Shown one piece after another: positions 1-8,992 of a stretch of DNA of 64,000 nt (its first letter is position 1; the number at the start of each line of letters is the position of its first letter). The translations under genes and the position numbers were made by a program. Source of the DNA: G965230065 sp965230065. Lineage in GTDB: Bacteria; Bacteroidota; Bacteroidia; Cytophagales; Cyclobacteriaceae. The notes below the pieces were generated by a model that was not told the origin of the DNA, made no database searches, and saw only the letters and a program-made list of their open reading frames with translations. The stretch lies in assembly GCA_965230065.1 (NCBI GenBank), contig OZ245942.1, forward strand, positions 7,068,001 to 7,132,000. The letters run 5' to 3'.

Positions 1-308
1 TTCCACACCAAACAAACAACAAACCATAAACTTCAATCAAAAAATCCAATCAATTTGTAATTTTTTATAAAAATTTCGTTATAAAATATAAAATAATATA
101 TTTTTGTTGATTATCTTTTAAGGAAGGCAGAAACATTTAATGATTACATAAATATTAGGACAAATCATCAAATAAGATAAATTTGCAGACGTTTAGCCCA
201 GGAGGCTGTATACGTGTTTTAACATTTTGGCATAAAATTCTCTGTAAAAATGCAAAACACATACAAACCCTTGCAACACTATAAACTCTAAACGTTTTGT
301 CTTTGACT
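1..308. other. AT-rich upstream region of the LRR operon
   Basis: No gene seen in this stretch. It is very AT-rich and holds a likely promoter for the operon that starts at 309. Confidence 0.5.
178..185 (+). promoter_or_regulatory. Bacteroidota -7 element, TAAATTTG
   Basis: TAAATTTG fits the Bacteroidota TAnnTTTG -7 consensus. It lies about 125 bp before the first ATG of the exported-protein operon. No convincing -33 TTTG box is seen, so the call is moderate. Confidence 0.4.
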
Positions 309-962
309 ATGAAGAAAATTCAAAATAGCCTGAATAATACATCATTTTCCCGTTTTGCTGTCATGATCTTTTGCGTGGCTTTACTGGCATCTGGCATATC
401 CGGATGTAAGGCAAAAAAGGAAGCCCGGGCCCGGGCTGCAGCTGAGGCCGAAATGATTAGTAAAGCGAAGTCAGACCTGTTGGTTTTACTCAGCGACGAC
501 AACCGCATGACACTGGAAGAAAAAGAAAGAGAGTTGGATAGAATTAAGGCTTTGGGCATTAATGACCAGGAAGTGCTCGACCTGATTGCCAAGGTAGAGC
601 AGGAACTACGTGAAGAAAGAAAAGCCCTTGCACCCGCTAAGCCTGAAAACAACAATACTTCCGCCGCAACAGACGAATATGCTGAGCTTTCAAGGTATTT
701 CAGAGAAATTGTGGGTACGCGCAGTACCAGTGCCGCCAATTATTTAATTGGTGAAACATTACAATTATTTGCATCAGACGATGTTCCGGTGCTGATTATT
801 ATCAATGAATCTAACGGCATGGTTGACTATGACCAGCCCACTACTATTAAAAAGTATCTTGAGTACCTGAAAGACCAGAAACGCAACAATGCGGATGTCA
901 GAAACCTGGTTTTGGACAATAATGGAAAAATAACAGAAGTTGAACTTGAAAAAAAATATTAA
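309..962 (+). CDS. putative lipoprotein of unknown function
   Basis: A 217-residue protein. A basic N-terminus and hydrophobic stretch lead into a lipobox ISGC, with Cys33 as the likely lipidated residue, so the mature protein should be membrane-anchored outside the cytoplasm. An Ala/Lys/Arg/Glu-rich, probably coiled-coil segment follows (about residues 35-110), then a mixed domain I do not recognise. I chose the ATG at 309 over an in-frame TTG at 297 because it directly precedes a typical signal sequence (MKKIQNS). It is the first gene of a tightly packed operon: the next gene starts 3 bp after its stop. The genes behind it all encode exported proteins, so a joint role at the cell envelope is likely, but the function is unknown. 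Confidence 0.75.
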   Translation: MKKIQNSLNNTSFSRFAVMIFCVALLASGISGCKAKKEARARAAAEAEMISKAKSDLLVLLSDDNRMTLEEKERELDRIKALGINDQEVLDLIAKVEQELREERKALAPAKPENNNTSAATDEYAELSRYFREIVGTRSTSAANYLIGETLQLFASDDVPVLIIINESNGMVDYDQPTTIKKYLEYLKDQKRNNADVRNLVLDNNGKITEVELEKKY

Positions 963-965
963 AAG

Positions 966-1547
966 ATGTTGAGAAATTGCAACTTATTCATTCTTATCAG
1001 CCTGCTTAGCTTTTCTCACGCATTTGCTCAAAGTGAGAATATCAACCTGGATCCCCAACGGAAACAGGCCATAGATTCACTGGCACTTGAGAAAGTGAGG
1101 GATCTCGGAAAATATATCAGTATTATAGGGAATAAAAACACACCTTTTTCTGAAGCCAACAGGGTAATTGACAGAGCCTCTGAGCTTTTTGCCCAGGATA
1201 GTGAAATAGGTGTTTCTTCTTTAAGCCGCCCGGAGATTGAGTACTTTGGGGTTCGGAAGTATTTCCAACGCCTGATGGCCCTGAATTACGACAATGTTAC
1301 CATCAAGTGGTATGACATTCAGTATGTAAGCGACCTGGAGCTACAACCCGACGGACGCTACGTAGGCATCATTACCATTTATCAGCGGTTTGAAGGAAGT
1401 TCATTTGACGGATTGAAATATAAAGACACCACAAAAAAAGACATTACCATATTTGTAGAGCGGAAAGAAACCCAAATCAGCGGCAGGGTGATTGATTTCT
1501 GGGACGTTCTTTTAGGAGATATCAGAGTAAGTGAAACAACTATATGA
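966..1547 (+). CDS. exported protein of unknown function
   Basis: A 193-residue protein with a clear signal peptide (hydrophobic residues 5-18, cleavage probably after AFA at about 21). The mature part is acidic with mixed alpha/beta character and has no motif I recognise. Its stop overlaps the start of the next gene by four bases (ATGA), which implies translational coupling. Together with its neighbours it forms one operon of secreted or periplasmic proteins that ends in a leucine-rich-repeat protein. Confidence 0.7.
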   Translation: MLRNCNLFILISLLSFSHAFAQSENINLDPQRKQAIDSLALEKVRDLGKYISIIGNKNTPFSEANRVIDRASELFAQDSEIGVSSLSRPEIEYFGVRKYFQRLMALNYDNVTIKWYDIQYVSDLELQPDGRYVGIITIYQRFEGSSFDGLKYKDTTKKDITIFVERKETQISGRVIDFWDVLLGDIRVSETTI

Positions 1548-2377
1548 AGTATTGTGTAACGGTTCTTTTTTTAGTTTTATTGGCTTGTACGGCACAGGCC
1601 CAGGTAGTAAATGAATATTTGGGCGATGAAAGTATGCTGTATGCCGAAACCAAACAAATGAACCAGTTTTTTCGGCGATTTAATGGAGAAGAAGACGAAC
1701 AAGGCAAAAGGTATTATCCCCGTGACCGGATGTACCGCGACCCTTCACTGCGCGAAAAATATTTAAACATGTTGTTCGATAGCCAGAATAAAAAGCTGTC
1801 TGGTCAATTGAAGTCTGAGTTTGTCAAAGATGTAAATGATAAAGAAAATCCTGAATTCCTGGACTTTCATGGAGGTGAGTGGTTTGCAGAAGTGAAAGCA
1901 AAGTTCCGGTATAAAGGCAAAGAAGAAAACGCCATTCTCTTTTTGAAGTTGGAAAGGGCACCCAACGGTGGGTCAAAATGGATTTTCACCCGTATTCATT
2001 TTCAGCCTTACACCAAGTTTTTCGAGATTGATACCACCAGTCAGCGAAAGTTTTTACATCCGCTCAGCCATGAGTTGGACTTCATGAACTTGCGCAAAGC
2101 TTTCAGGGACAAAGATGAAGTGCAGGAGTATACTGCCCGGGAATACCACCCTGATTTTCTGTCTATTTTCCTCTACGACATCAAAAATTCAAACATAAGC
2201 TTCGTTACTGTTTCTGAAGTTAAATTCCACTTTTTTCAAATTGATGGGTGGTACTTTCAAATCAGCAGGCACAACCGCAAGGGGTACAATACCGGTTGGT
2301 TGATTTCTGACTTAATGAAAGTAACCCCCAACGACAAAGACCTCCTAACCAGGTATATTTATTATGAAAGTGAATAA
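1544..2377 (+). CDS. exported protein of unknown function
   Basis: A 277-residue protein with an N-terminal signal peptide (cleavage likely near the AQA-Q at residue 20). The mature chain is rich in aromatic and charged residues, with alternating beta-type segments such as WFAEVKAKFRY and KWIFTRIHF. I recognise no family. It overlaps the preceding gene by 4 bp and the following one by 14 bp, so all four genes are probably translated together. A partner role with the LRR protein downstream is possible but only inferred from position. Confidence 0.7.
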   Translation: MKYCVTVLFLVLLACTAQAQVVNEYLGDESMLYAETKQMNQFFRRFNGEEDEQGKRYYPRDRMYRDPSLREKYLNMLFDSQNKKLSGQLKSEFVKDVNDKENPEFLDFHGGEWFAEVKAKFRYKGKEENAILFLKLERAPNGGSKWIFTRIHFQPYTKFFEIDTTSQRKFLHPLSHELDFMNLRKAFRDKDEVQEYTAREYHPDFLSIFLYDIKNSNISFVTVSEVKFHFFQIDGWYFQISRHNRKGYNTGWLISDLMKVTPNDKDLLTRYIYYESE

Positions 2378-4748
2378 GCAAATTGCTTTCTTTTTTTTCT
2401 TATTGTGTTTTTTTTCCTCTTTTCCTTCGTTACATGCACAGGAGGCCGGGCTAACCGCAACCCAAATTGAGGAATACGAGGAACAAGCCAAACAAATCAT
2501 TTCTTTTGTAGAGTATTCCTTTAATACCATTGGCGACCCGGCCACAACCGCCCGCGAAAAAGACGTGATTATCAACCAAAGTTACCTGAAGGCTTTTGAA
2601 GATGAGGAAGTACAGATAGAAGATGACCTGGTGGCAGACCGGGCGGTAGTTACCAATAAAAATGTGCAAGCCTACCTGAAAGACATTGATTTTTTCTTTA
2701 AGAATGTCAAATTCACGTTTGATGTGATTGAAGTAAATCATAATATCCGGGATAACGGACAATTGTATTTCAATGTAGTTACCAACCGGCACCTGCAAGG
2801 CATCACCGTAGATGAAAAAATCGTTAATTCTGACTTAAAACGATACTTCGAGATCAACCTGGATGATATTGAGAGAGACCTGAAAATTGCCAGTATTTAT
2901 ACTACCAAAATATCAGAACGGGATGAACTGACCAACTGGTGGCGCGATTTGCCGTATGTTTGGCAAAGTATGCTGCGCGATGCTATTTCTACCTTCAGCA
3001 GCACTTTTGATTACCGCATGTTGAAAGAAATCTCTGAACTGGAAACCCTGGATATTTCTGGAAACAAATATATTTCAGACCTTTCCCCGATTGGCCAGCT
3101 GGATAATTTGAAAACCCTGAATATTTCAAATACGAATGTCCGCAGCTTAACCCCCATCCGAAATCTTACTAAGCTGGAGGTACTACAAAGCTCAGGAACT
3201 AATATTACAAGCTTAGAGCCGCTTAAGTATATGATTAATCTGAAAGAACTGGTGATTGACCACACCAGCATCGCTAACCTGGAACCTGTTGGAAATTTCA
3301 CAAAATTAGAGGTTCTGATTTGCCATAACACCCCTTTAGAAGATTTATCTCCCGTTCAGGGGCTTTCCAATTTGACCCACCTTAAATGCGCCAGCACACT
3401 GATTACAGATTTAGCGCCTTTAGCTCAACTGGAAAATTTGCAAGATTTAGACTTTTCAGTTACTGATGTAAAAAACCTGGCTCCGTTAGACAGCTTATTG
3501 AGCCTGGAGGTATTGAACTTTGAAAATACACCTGTAAATAGTTTGGAAGCCTTACAAGGCCTGCCCAGTCTAAAATTAATTATTTGCAATAATACGGGCA
3601 TTAGTAGTTTGCAACCGCTCGCCTCCGTGGTTTCGTTGGAGCGCATTTATTGTGATAACACCCTCATTACGCAGGAAGATGCCAATCAGTTTAAAGCTGC
3701 CAACCCACATGTATTGGTCATTTATGAGTCGGCGCAGTTGCAGCAATGGTGGACTGATTTATCACCGGCCTGGAAAGATATTTTTGGGAAATATGTTCAA
3801 GTCAGTGATAGCCTGAGTGTGGAAGAGATTGCAAAAATCACCAACCTGGACACATTAAACCTGGCCAACAACGGTGATATTCAAACCCTTGAACCTTTAC
3901 AAAACCTTATCAGGCTTACTGCATTAGATATTTCAAATACGGGTATCAGCAGTTTAGAGCCACTGGCTTATGCAAGAAACCTGAAGGCCCTCGATGTTTC
4001 TGGCTCTAAAGTGAACAGCCTGTTGCCTTTACAGGACTTAACCAGCCTGGAAATAATAAACTGCGACAACACACCCATTGAGGAAGAAAAAATTGACCTT
4101 TTCATCAAAAACCATCCGGAGAGCCTGGTAATTTACAAATCTTCTACCCTGATTTTGTGGTGGAATGGCCTGGAACCCGGATGGCGGGAAATTTTTAAGA
4201 ATGCCGTGGGCATTGAGGGTATTCCTACCCGCAAACAGTTACATGAGCTGATCTTTATGGAAAAGCTGAATATTTCCGGCGAACAGTTACGCGATTTAAC
4301 CCCCGTAACAGAATTTATCAGGCTGAAAGAATTAACGTTTACCGGCACCCAAATTGCAGACCTCAGTCCGCTAAGTACTTTAACAGCCCTGGAATCACTG
4401 ACTTGCTCCAGAAACCCCATTAAGGATCTGACGCCCCTGCAAAGCCTGAATAACCTGAAACACCTGAATTTTGAAAATACCAGGGTAGATGACCTGAAGC
4501 CAATCCGGGACCTCATTGGGCTGGAATCGCTGAATTGTGCAGGCACGCAGATTAACAGCCTGAAACATTTATCTGACCTGACAAATTTGAAAGTGCTGGA
4601 CTGTTACAACACCTTCATTCGCAATTTGAAGCACGTTAAGAAACTTAATGAGTTACAAACCCTTCGCTGCTACAATACGCGGGTTTCTGATACGCAAATA
4701 GAAATGTTTAAAAATGAACACCCTGATTGCGAAGTGGTGTATTATTAA
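2364..4748 (+). CDS. secreted leucine-rich-repeat protein
   Basis: A 794-residue protein with a signal peptide (residues 1-26, ending LHA-Q). After about 190 non-repetitive residues come roughly 20 LRRs of the 21-23-residue SDS22/internalin type (pattern LxxLxxLxISxTxIxxLxPL). They fall into three blocks at about residues 215-450, 490-590 and 640-790. Each block is introduced by a conserved tryptophan motif: NWWRDLPYVWQ, QWWTDLSPAWK and LWWNGLEPGWR. LRR solenoids usually bind protein or glycan partners, so this is likely the recognition component of the operon. It is the last gene; the following inverted repeat probably terminates transcription. The true biological role is unknown. Confidence 0.85.
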   Translation: MKVNKQIAFFFFLLCFFSSFPSLHAQEAGLTATQIEEYEEQAKQIISFVEYSFNTIGDPATTAREKDVIINQSYLKAFEDEEVQIEDDLVADRAVVTNKNVQAYLKDIDFFFKNVKFTFDVIEVNHNIRDNGQLYFNVVTNRHLQGITVDEKIVNSDLKRYFEINLDDIERDLKIASIYTTKISERDELTNWWRDLPYVWQSMLRDAISTFSSTFDYRMLKEISELETLDISGNKYISDLSPIGQLDNLKTLNISNTNVRSLTPIRNLTKLEVLQSSGTNITSLEPLKYMINLKELVIDHTSIANLEPVGNFTKLEVLICHNTPLEDLSPVQGLSNLTHLKCASTLITDLAPLAQLENLQDLDFSVTDVKNLAPLDSLLSLEVLNFENTPVNSLEALQGLPSLKLIICNNTGISSLQPLASVVSLERIYCDNTLITQEDANQFKAANPHVLVIYESAQLQQWWTDLSPAWKDIFGKYVQVSDSLSVEEIAKITNLDTLNLANNGDIQTLEPLQNLIRLTALDISNTGISSLEPLAYARNLKALDVSGSKVNSLLPLQDLTSLEIINCDNTPIEEEKIDLFIKNHPESLVIYKSSTLILWWNGLEPGWREIFKNAVGIEGIPTRKQLHELIFMEKLNISGEQLRDLTPVTEFIRLKELTFTGTQIADLSPLSTLTALESLTCSRNPIKDLTPLQSLNNLKHLNFENTRVDDLKPIRDLIGLESLNCAGTQINSLKHLSDLTNLKVLDCYNTFIRNLKHVKKLNELQTLRCYNTRVSDTQIEMFKNEHPDCEVVYY

Positions 4749-4757
4749 TTTTACCTG

Positions 4758-4810
4758 AACTTTGAGAAAGCTATAGGAAGTACTAGTACTGCAAATGCTT
4801 TGTCAAAGTT
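4758..4810. terminator. convergent inverted repeat, bidirectional terminator candidate
   Basis: AACTTTGAGAAAGC (4758-4771) pairs with GCTTTGTCAAAGTT (4797-4810), 13 of 14 positions. It lies between the converging LRR gene and trpF. The same element recurs between the converging moeZ-like and glycosyltransferase genes at 17543-17604. Confidence 0.55.
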
Positions 4811-5451
4811 TATTGGCGAAGCAATTCTCTCAGTTCTTTCACCATTTCAATATCTTTTTGTCCCGGTGCTGTTTCAAAACGGCTATTCACATCAATAGCA
4901 TAAAGATTGGTTTCTTTCAGTTTTTTTATTTGCCCTACATTATCCAGGCTTACCCCACCGCTCAGGAAAAACGGAATTTCATTGTCATAATGCTGCAAAA
5001 TTTCCCAATCAAAGGCTTTTCCGCTGCCCCCGTGCTGCTTGGTTTTGGTATCAAAAAGGAAGTAATGGACATGCGGTTTATAGGGTTCCAACTGTTCAAA
5101 GTCAAAATTTTCACCACCAATGCCAAACACTTTAATAATTTTATACCCTGCCTCTTTCAAAACCCGGCATTGTTCCGGGCTTTCTTTGCCGTGTAATTGC
5201 AGTGCGTTAAGCTGATATTTTTGGGCCATTGAAAGTATGGTATCCGTAGTTTCATTCACAAAAACCCCGGTTTTCTTGATATTTTCCGGCACAATTTCCA
5301 GGTCAGAAGGCTTCAAACTTTCGGCCATAAAACGAGGGGATTTGGAATAAAATATAAAGCCGATATAATCAGGTTCCAGGGCTACCAGTTGCTTCAAATT
5401 TCCGGCATATTTCATCCCGCATACTTTGAGCTTGATGGGTGAGGTGTTCAT
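4810..5451 (-). CDS. trpF: phosphoribosylanthranilate isomerase
   Basis: A 213-residue TIM-barrel enzyme that converts N-(5-phosphoribosyl)anthranilate to CdRP, the third step of tryptophan synthesis, in the cytoplasm. Visible signs are the N-terminal KVCGM motif with the catalytic Cys, the central segment FLFDTKTKQHGGSGKAFDW that holds the acid Asp and a phosphate-binding loop, and the C-terminal SGGV and AIDVNSRFE loops. The length matches the family. No other trp gene lies nearby; it shares a probable operon with tag, whose stop is 3 bp upstream of the trpF start region. I see no trp attenuator. Confidence 0.93.
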   Translation of the reverse strand: MNTSPIKLKVCGMKYAGNLKQLVALEPDYIGFIFYSKSPRFMAESLKPSDLEIVPENIKKTGVFVNETTDTILSMAQKYQLNALQLHGKESPEQCRVLKEAGYKIIKVFGIGGENFDFEQLEPYKPHVHYFLFDTKTKQHGGSGKAFDWEILQHYDNEIPFFLSGGVSLDNVGQIKKLKETNLYAIDVNSRFETAPGQKDIEMVKELRELLRQ

Positions 5452-5454
5452 ATC

Positions 5455-6018
5455 TTAATTTTTTTTCTTCCAGCAATCCACCGTATGGTCATCTACCATC
5501 CCAACGGCTTGCATGTAGGCATAACAAATGGTAGACCCTACAAATTTAAACCCACGCTTCAGCAAATCTTTGCTCATGGCATCCGATGCTTTGGTTTTTA
5601 CGGGCACATCCTGCAAAGTTTTTGGATAATTTACAACCGTTTGATGATTGGTAAACTGCCAGATGTATTTGTCAAAACTACCAAATTCTTCCTTCACCTT
5701 TAAAAATGCCCGGGCATTACCGATGGTTGCCCTCACTTTTAATTTATTACGGATAATGCCTTCATTTTGGAGCAACTGCGCTACTTTTTTTTCGTCATAC
5801 CGCACAATTTTTTCAGGGTCAAAGTTATCAAAAGCCTGGCGGTAACCTTCCCGTTTTTTCAAAACCGTATACCAGCTCAGTCCGGCCTGAGCCCCTTCCA
5901 GGTTAAGCATCTCAAACAATTTCTGGTCATCATACACGGGAATTCCCCATTCATGATCGTGGTAATCCATGTACAACTGGTCTTTCAGGCACCATGAACA
6001 TCGTATTTTTTCTGTCAT
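5455..6018 (-). CDS. tag: DNA-3-methyladenine glycosylase I
   Basis: A 187-residue base-excision repair enzyme that removes 3-methyladenine from DNA. The sequence has the zinc-site elements of Tag: RCSWC near the N-terminus, the HDHEWG motif, and the C-terminal DDHTVDCW with a His and a Cys ligand. NLEGAQAGLSWYTVLKKR is the typical Tag HhH-like active-site region. It is full length. It is followed within 4 bp by trpF and is probably co-transcribed with it from a promoter near 6101. Confidence 0.95.
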   Translation of the reverse strand: MTEKIRCSWCLKDQLYMDYHDHEWGIPVYDDQKLFEMLNLEGAQAGLSWYTVLKKREGYRQAFDNFDPEKIVRYDEKKVAQLLQNEGIIRNKLKVRATIGNARAFLKVKEEFGSFDKYIWQFTNHQTVVNYPKTLQDVPVKTKASDAMSKDLLKRGFKFVGSTICYAYMQAVGMVDDHTVDCWKKKN

Positions 6019-6056
6019 TCTATTTCATTTGAAGTAGAAAAATCCATGAGGGTTAT

Positions 6057-6064
6057 TATCTTTG
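6057..6064 (+). promoter_or_regulatory. -7 element (TATCTTTG) for the amidohydrolase gene
   Basis: TATCTTTG fits TAnnTTTG and lies about 80 bp before the ATG at 6146. A TTTG at 6028-6031 is further away than the usual -33 spacing. Confidence 0.35.
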
Positions 6065-6100
6065 AAAGGAAGCAGATTTTTGCAATTATCCCTCCTATCG

Positions 6101-6128
6101 CAAATGTAGCCGGAAAATATTTTTCAAA
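6101..6128 (-). promoter_or_regulatory. promoter for tag-trpF
   Basis: On the minus strand TTTG (6125-6128) and TACATTTG (6101-6108) resemble the -33 and -7 boxes, 16 bp apart. They precede tag by about 80 bp and overlap the divergent promoter region of the gene at 6146. Confidence 0.4.
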
Positions 6129-6145
6129 AAGCTAAAACAAAAAAA

Positions 6146-7024
6146 ATGGAAAACAACATTCCCGTCGTCGACACACACGTGCATTTTTGGGACGTAGAGT
6201 TGATGAATTACGAGTGGCTCAAGAACGCGCCTGCCATTAATCAATCTTTCCATCCCAATGATTACGCTCATGATACAGGCCCGGCCAATATACAAAAAAT
6301 TGTATTTGTAGAATGTGGAGTAGCCACCGATGAGCAAACTGCCCAAAAAGAAGTGGCCTGGGTTACCCAACTGTCAGCAGAAGATCCGCGTATTCAGGGC
6401 ATTGTAGCCCATGCAAACATGGAAAAAGGGGAAGAAATACGCCCTCATTTAGAATGGCTGACACAGCAACCGCTTGTAAAAGGTGTGAGAAGGTTATTGC
6501 AATCTGAACCCGATGATAATTATTGTTTACAAAAAGATTTTTTAGAAGGCATAAAGCTACTGAATGAATATGGGTTTTCTTTTGATATCTGTATCAAATA
6601 TCACCAACTGCCGGCTGCCATCAAGATGGTAGAAAAATGCCCGGATGTGCAGTTTATCATGGATCATATTGCCAAGCCTGATATTAAAAACAGCCATCAG
6701 GAACCTTGGAAGGAAAATATCAAAGCTCTGGCACAGTTGCCCAACGTTGTATGTAAAATTTCGGGCGTGGTTACCGAGGCCGATCATGAAAACTGGCAGC
6801 CCGATGATATTCGCCCTTACATTGAACATGTGATAGACTGCTTTGGCCCGGAGCGTATCATGTACGGTGGCGACTGGCCGGTGGTGCGGTTGGCTTCAAC
6901 CTATCAACGCTGGTTTGATGTAATGCAAGAAATCACCAAAGACTTCTCACACCTGGACAAAAGCAGGTTTTTTCAGGAAAATGCAGATATAATTTACCGT
7001 TTACCCCCCATGCGGGTAGATTAA
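6146..7024 (+). CDS. amidohydrolase-2 family lactonase-like hydrolase
   Basis: A 292-residue TIM-barrel metal hydrolase of the amidohydrolase_2 group. Visible features are the N-terminal metal motif VDTHVHFWD, the internal histidines in FIMDHIAKP, and the C-terminal YGGDWPVV with the catalytic/metal Asp. The overall pattern is that of L-fuconolactonase and related sugar lactonases, which hydrolyse aldonolactones. The exact substrate cannot be read from the sequence. It is a single gene, convergent with the gene at 7045. Confidence 0.8.
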   Translation: MENNIPVVDTHVHFWDVELMNYEWLKNAPAINQSFHPNDYAHDTGPANIQKIVFVECGVATDEQTAQKEVAWVTQLSAEDPRIQGIVAHANMEKGEEIRPHLEWLTQQPLVKGVRRLLQSEPDDNYCLQKDFLEGIKLLNEYGFSFDICIKYHQLPAAIKMVEKCPDVQFIMDHIAKPDIKNSHQEPWKENIKALAQLPNVVCKISGVVTEADHENWQPDDIRPYIEHVIDCFGPERIMYGGDWPVVRLASTYQRWFDVMQEITKDFSHLDKSRFFQENADIIYRLPPMRVD

Positions 7025-7044
7025 AGCTGCATACGAAAACCGGT

Positions 7045-7545
7045 TTATTTTCGATCAGGATATACCCCGGACTTTTTTATTTGGTCTTCAGATAAATCAA
7101 AAGCATTTACAGACTGGGAACAGCCTTCTTCAAACATATAAACCAACTTATTTTCGGGCTGTGAAATTTCATGTTCCAATATGGCCAGGTTTGCCATTTG
7201 GTTTTCTGTCAATTGCCTTTTTTGTCTGTTTTCTACCAGGGTAAAGCACTTTTCTTTTTTTTCCTTTGTACAAGTTGTCAGCTGGTACACATGCTTTCCA
7301 TAAATATTGATGACCTCATAGGCTGATAAATCCACCCGTACCAGGCGCGCATCGGCCACCAGGGTAATTTCCCCATTGGCAAATGTGATGATGGCATTTT
7401 CAATAGTATCGCCATTGCCCAGGTGAGCCGTACCATTCATGAGTGCTACTGGTTTTTCTTCAAGGACTAAACCAGGTTTCTTACTACCGATAGTAGCATC
7501 AAAAAGCAATATAACCAATATGCACGATAAAAATATACTTTTCAT
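7045..7545 (-). CDS. exported protein with orphan amidohydrolase-type N-terminal domain
   Basis: A 166-residue protein with a signal peptide (hydrophobic residues 4-19). Residues about 33-90 (ALMNGTAHLGNGDTIENA, ITFANGEITLVADA, then a YGKHVY motif) closely resemble the beta-sandwich segment found at the N-terminus of imidazolonepropionase-like amidohydrolases. The catalytic TIM barrel with its HxH is absent. The rest is Lys/Cys-containing and unfamiliar. It could be a degraded amidohydrolase that has become a short stable gene, or a chance likeness. The reading frame is intact with no frameshift visible. Its function is unknown. Confidence 0.6.
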   Translation of the reverse strand: MKSIFLSCILVILLFDATIGSKKPGLVLEEKPVALMNGTAHLGNGDTIENAIITFANGEITLVADARLVRVDLSAYEVINIYGKHVYQLTTCTKEKKEKCFTLVENRQKRQLTENQMANLAILEHEISQPENKLVYMFEEGCSQSVNAFDLSEDQIKKSGVYPDRK

Positions 7546-7632
7546 TTTTTCGCTATTCGTTTAGTTGAATAACGTATTTTCTTAACATATTGTGTAAAAA
7601 CCAATTCTTTCCGGGAATACGTTAGGGTATGC

Positions 7633-8904
7633 TCACCGCTTAAAAAAAGGAATATGGGCATAACTCCCTTCAGGAATAAGATATTTTGTGGCTGAATAAT
7701 TTTTCAGTTTCACTTCCAAAACATGCTGTCCGTCTGCCAGGCCTTCCACGTCTATCCACGTCATGATCCCTTTTTCGTTAGAACCGGAGTGTTCATGAAA
7801 TACCCATTGCAAACCGGTGAGTAAATTCCCGTCAATGTACACCTGATAAAACTCATTCATACATTGCAACGCCTCCAATGGATGGGTATTGGCAGTTTCC
7901 GTAAACTCCGGGCAATTGTCCCTGATATGTTCTTCAAAAGTGGCATAATGCACCAAAAACAAGCGAACTACCCCATCTGAAATGATGTCAGACTGGATAG
8001 AAGCTTTGTTTGCATGCTTTTCACCCTTGAGGTTGTCATAATAAGTAGGGTTTAGGAATGTTTGGTAATTACTCGTAAAAAAATCAAGCGTTGAACCGGT
8101 GAAAATTTTTACTGTGGAAAGGTTGATGGTAAGCAAAAAAGTAATGAAGGTGTAGATAATCAGAATGGAATAAATGTATTTCTTTTTAACGTTGGTGATG
8201 AGGGTATAATAAATATTCCTGTACAAAAAGGATAAGGTAAGCACATTCAGTACCCTGTACACAGGATAGTACACGGGAGCAAGCCAGGATATCCTTTTGA
8301 TGAACCCAAAGCCCAGGTAATCAATGAAATAAACCAGTCCGGCAAACCCGGTAAAAACGGAGAATACCAGGGCGATCACCGACAGCACACCCGAATCTAA
8401 ATTACCGATAGCAACTGGCACGCCCATTACAATGGCCACAAAAATGGATAACCCCAAAATATTGGTAAAAAACAGAAAAGAAACTGAAAAAATCAGGCTG
8501 CAAAAGCTTTCAAGCCGTATGATGCTGTCGGTAATGAACGGGATTTTTTGGATATCATCATTGAATTTTTGATGGTAATCTATCTTTTCCCGGTTGATGC
8601 CTTTTGGAAACACATAACTCAACCCGACCAGCCCTATCCAAAGGCCGCGCATTACCATGTGGGTGACAAAGCCGATGATAAGCCAATACACCGCCGCCAC
8701 CATAAACAAGGAACCTACCCGCATAAAATCAGACATCCCAAATTCCCTGAAAATCTTGAACCGCAGGGTCTCTACCATATCCGGGATGTTGAACAGGGCG
8801 AACAATAATATGCCAGAAATAAGTATTTCAGCTTCCCAGCTTCCATCCTGGGCTTTGGTTAACCATTCAGGCACTTTGTGCTCTTTATTCATAGGTTGCT
8901 CCAT
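7633..8904 (-). CDS. multi-spanning membrane protein of unknown function
   Basis: A 423-residue inner-membrane protein. I see about five or six hydrophobic segments: around residues 27-45, 60-85, 130-160, 163-195 and 245-265. They are followed by a soluble C-terminal domain of about 150 residues that ends in a beta-rich segment (GLADGQHVLEVKLKNYSA). A second in-frame ATG four codons downstream has a GGAG spaced ahead of it and may be the real start (8892). I do not recognise the family. It is divergent from the aldehyde dehydrogenase gene. Confidence 0.7.
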   Translation of the reverse strand: MEQPMNKEHKVPEWLTKAQDGSWEAEILISGILLFALFNIPDMVETLRFKIFREFGMSDFMRVGSLFMVAAVYWLIIGFVTHMVMRGLWIGLVGLSYVFPKGINREKIDYHQKFNDDIQKIPFITDSIIRLESFCSLIFSVSFLFFTNILGLSIFVAIVMGVPVAIGNLDSGVLSVIALVFSVFTGFAGLVYFIDYLGFGFIKRISWLAPVYYPVYRVLNVLTLSFLYRNIYYTLITNVKKKYIYSILIIYTFITFLLTINLSTVKIFTGSTLDFFTSNYQTFLNPTYYDNLKGEKHANKASIQSDIISDGVVRLFLVHYATFEEHIRDNCPEFTETANTHPLEALQCMNEFYQVYIDGNLLTGLQWVFHEHSGSNEKGIMTWIDVEGLADGQHVLEVKLKNYSATKYLIPEGSYAHIPFFKR

Positions 8905-8992
8905 TTTGGCCTGAAAATACTTTTTCTATTCATTTTATGAAACTTAAGCCATAAGAATTATATTTAATTAAATAACATGAACCTTTTAAATT

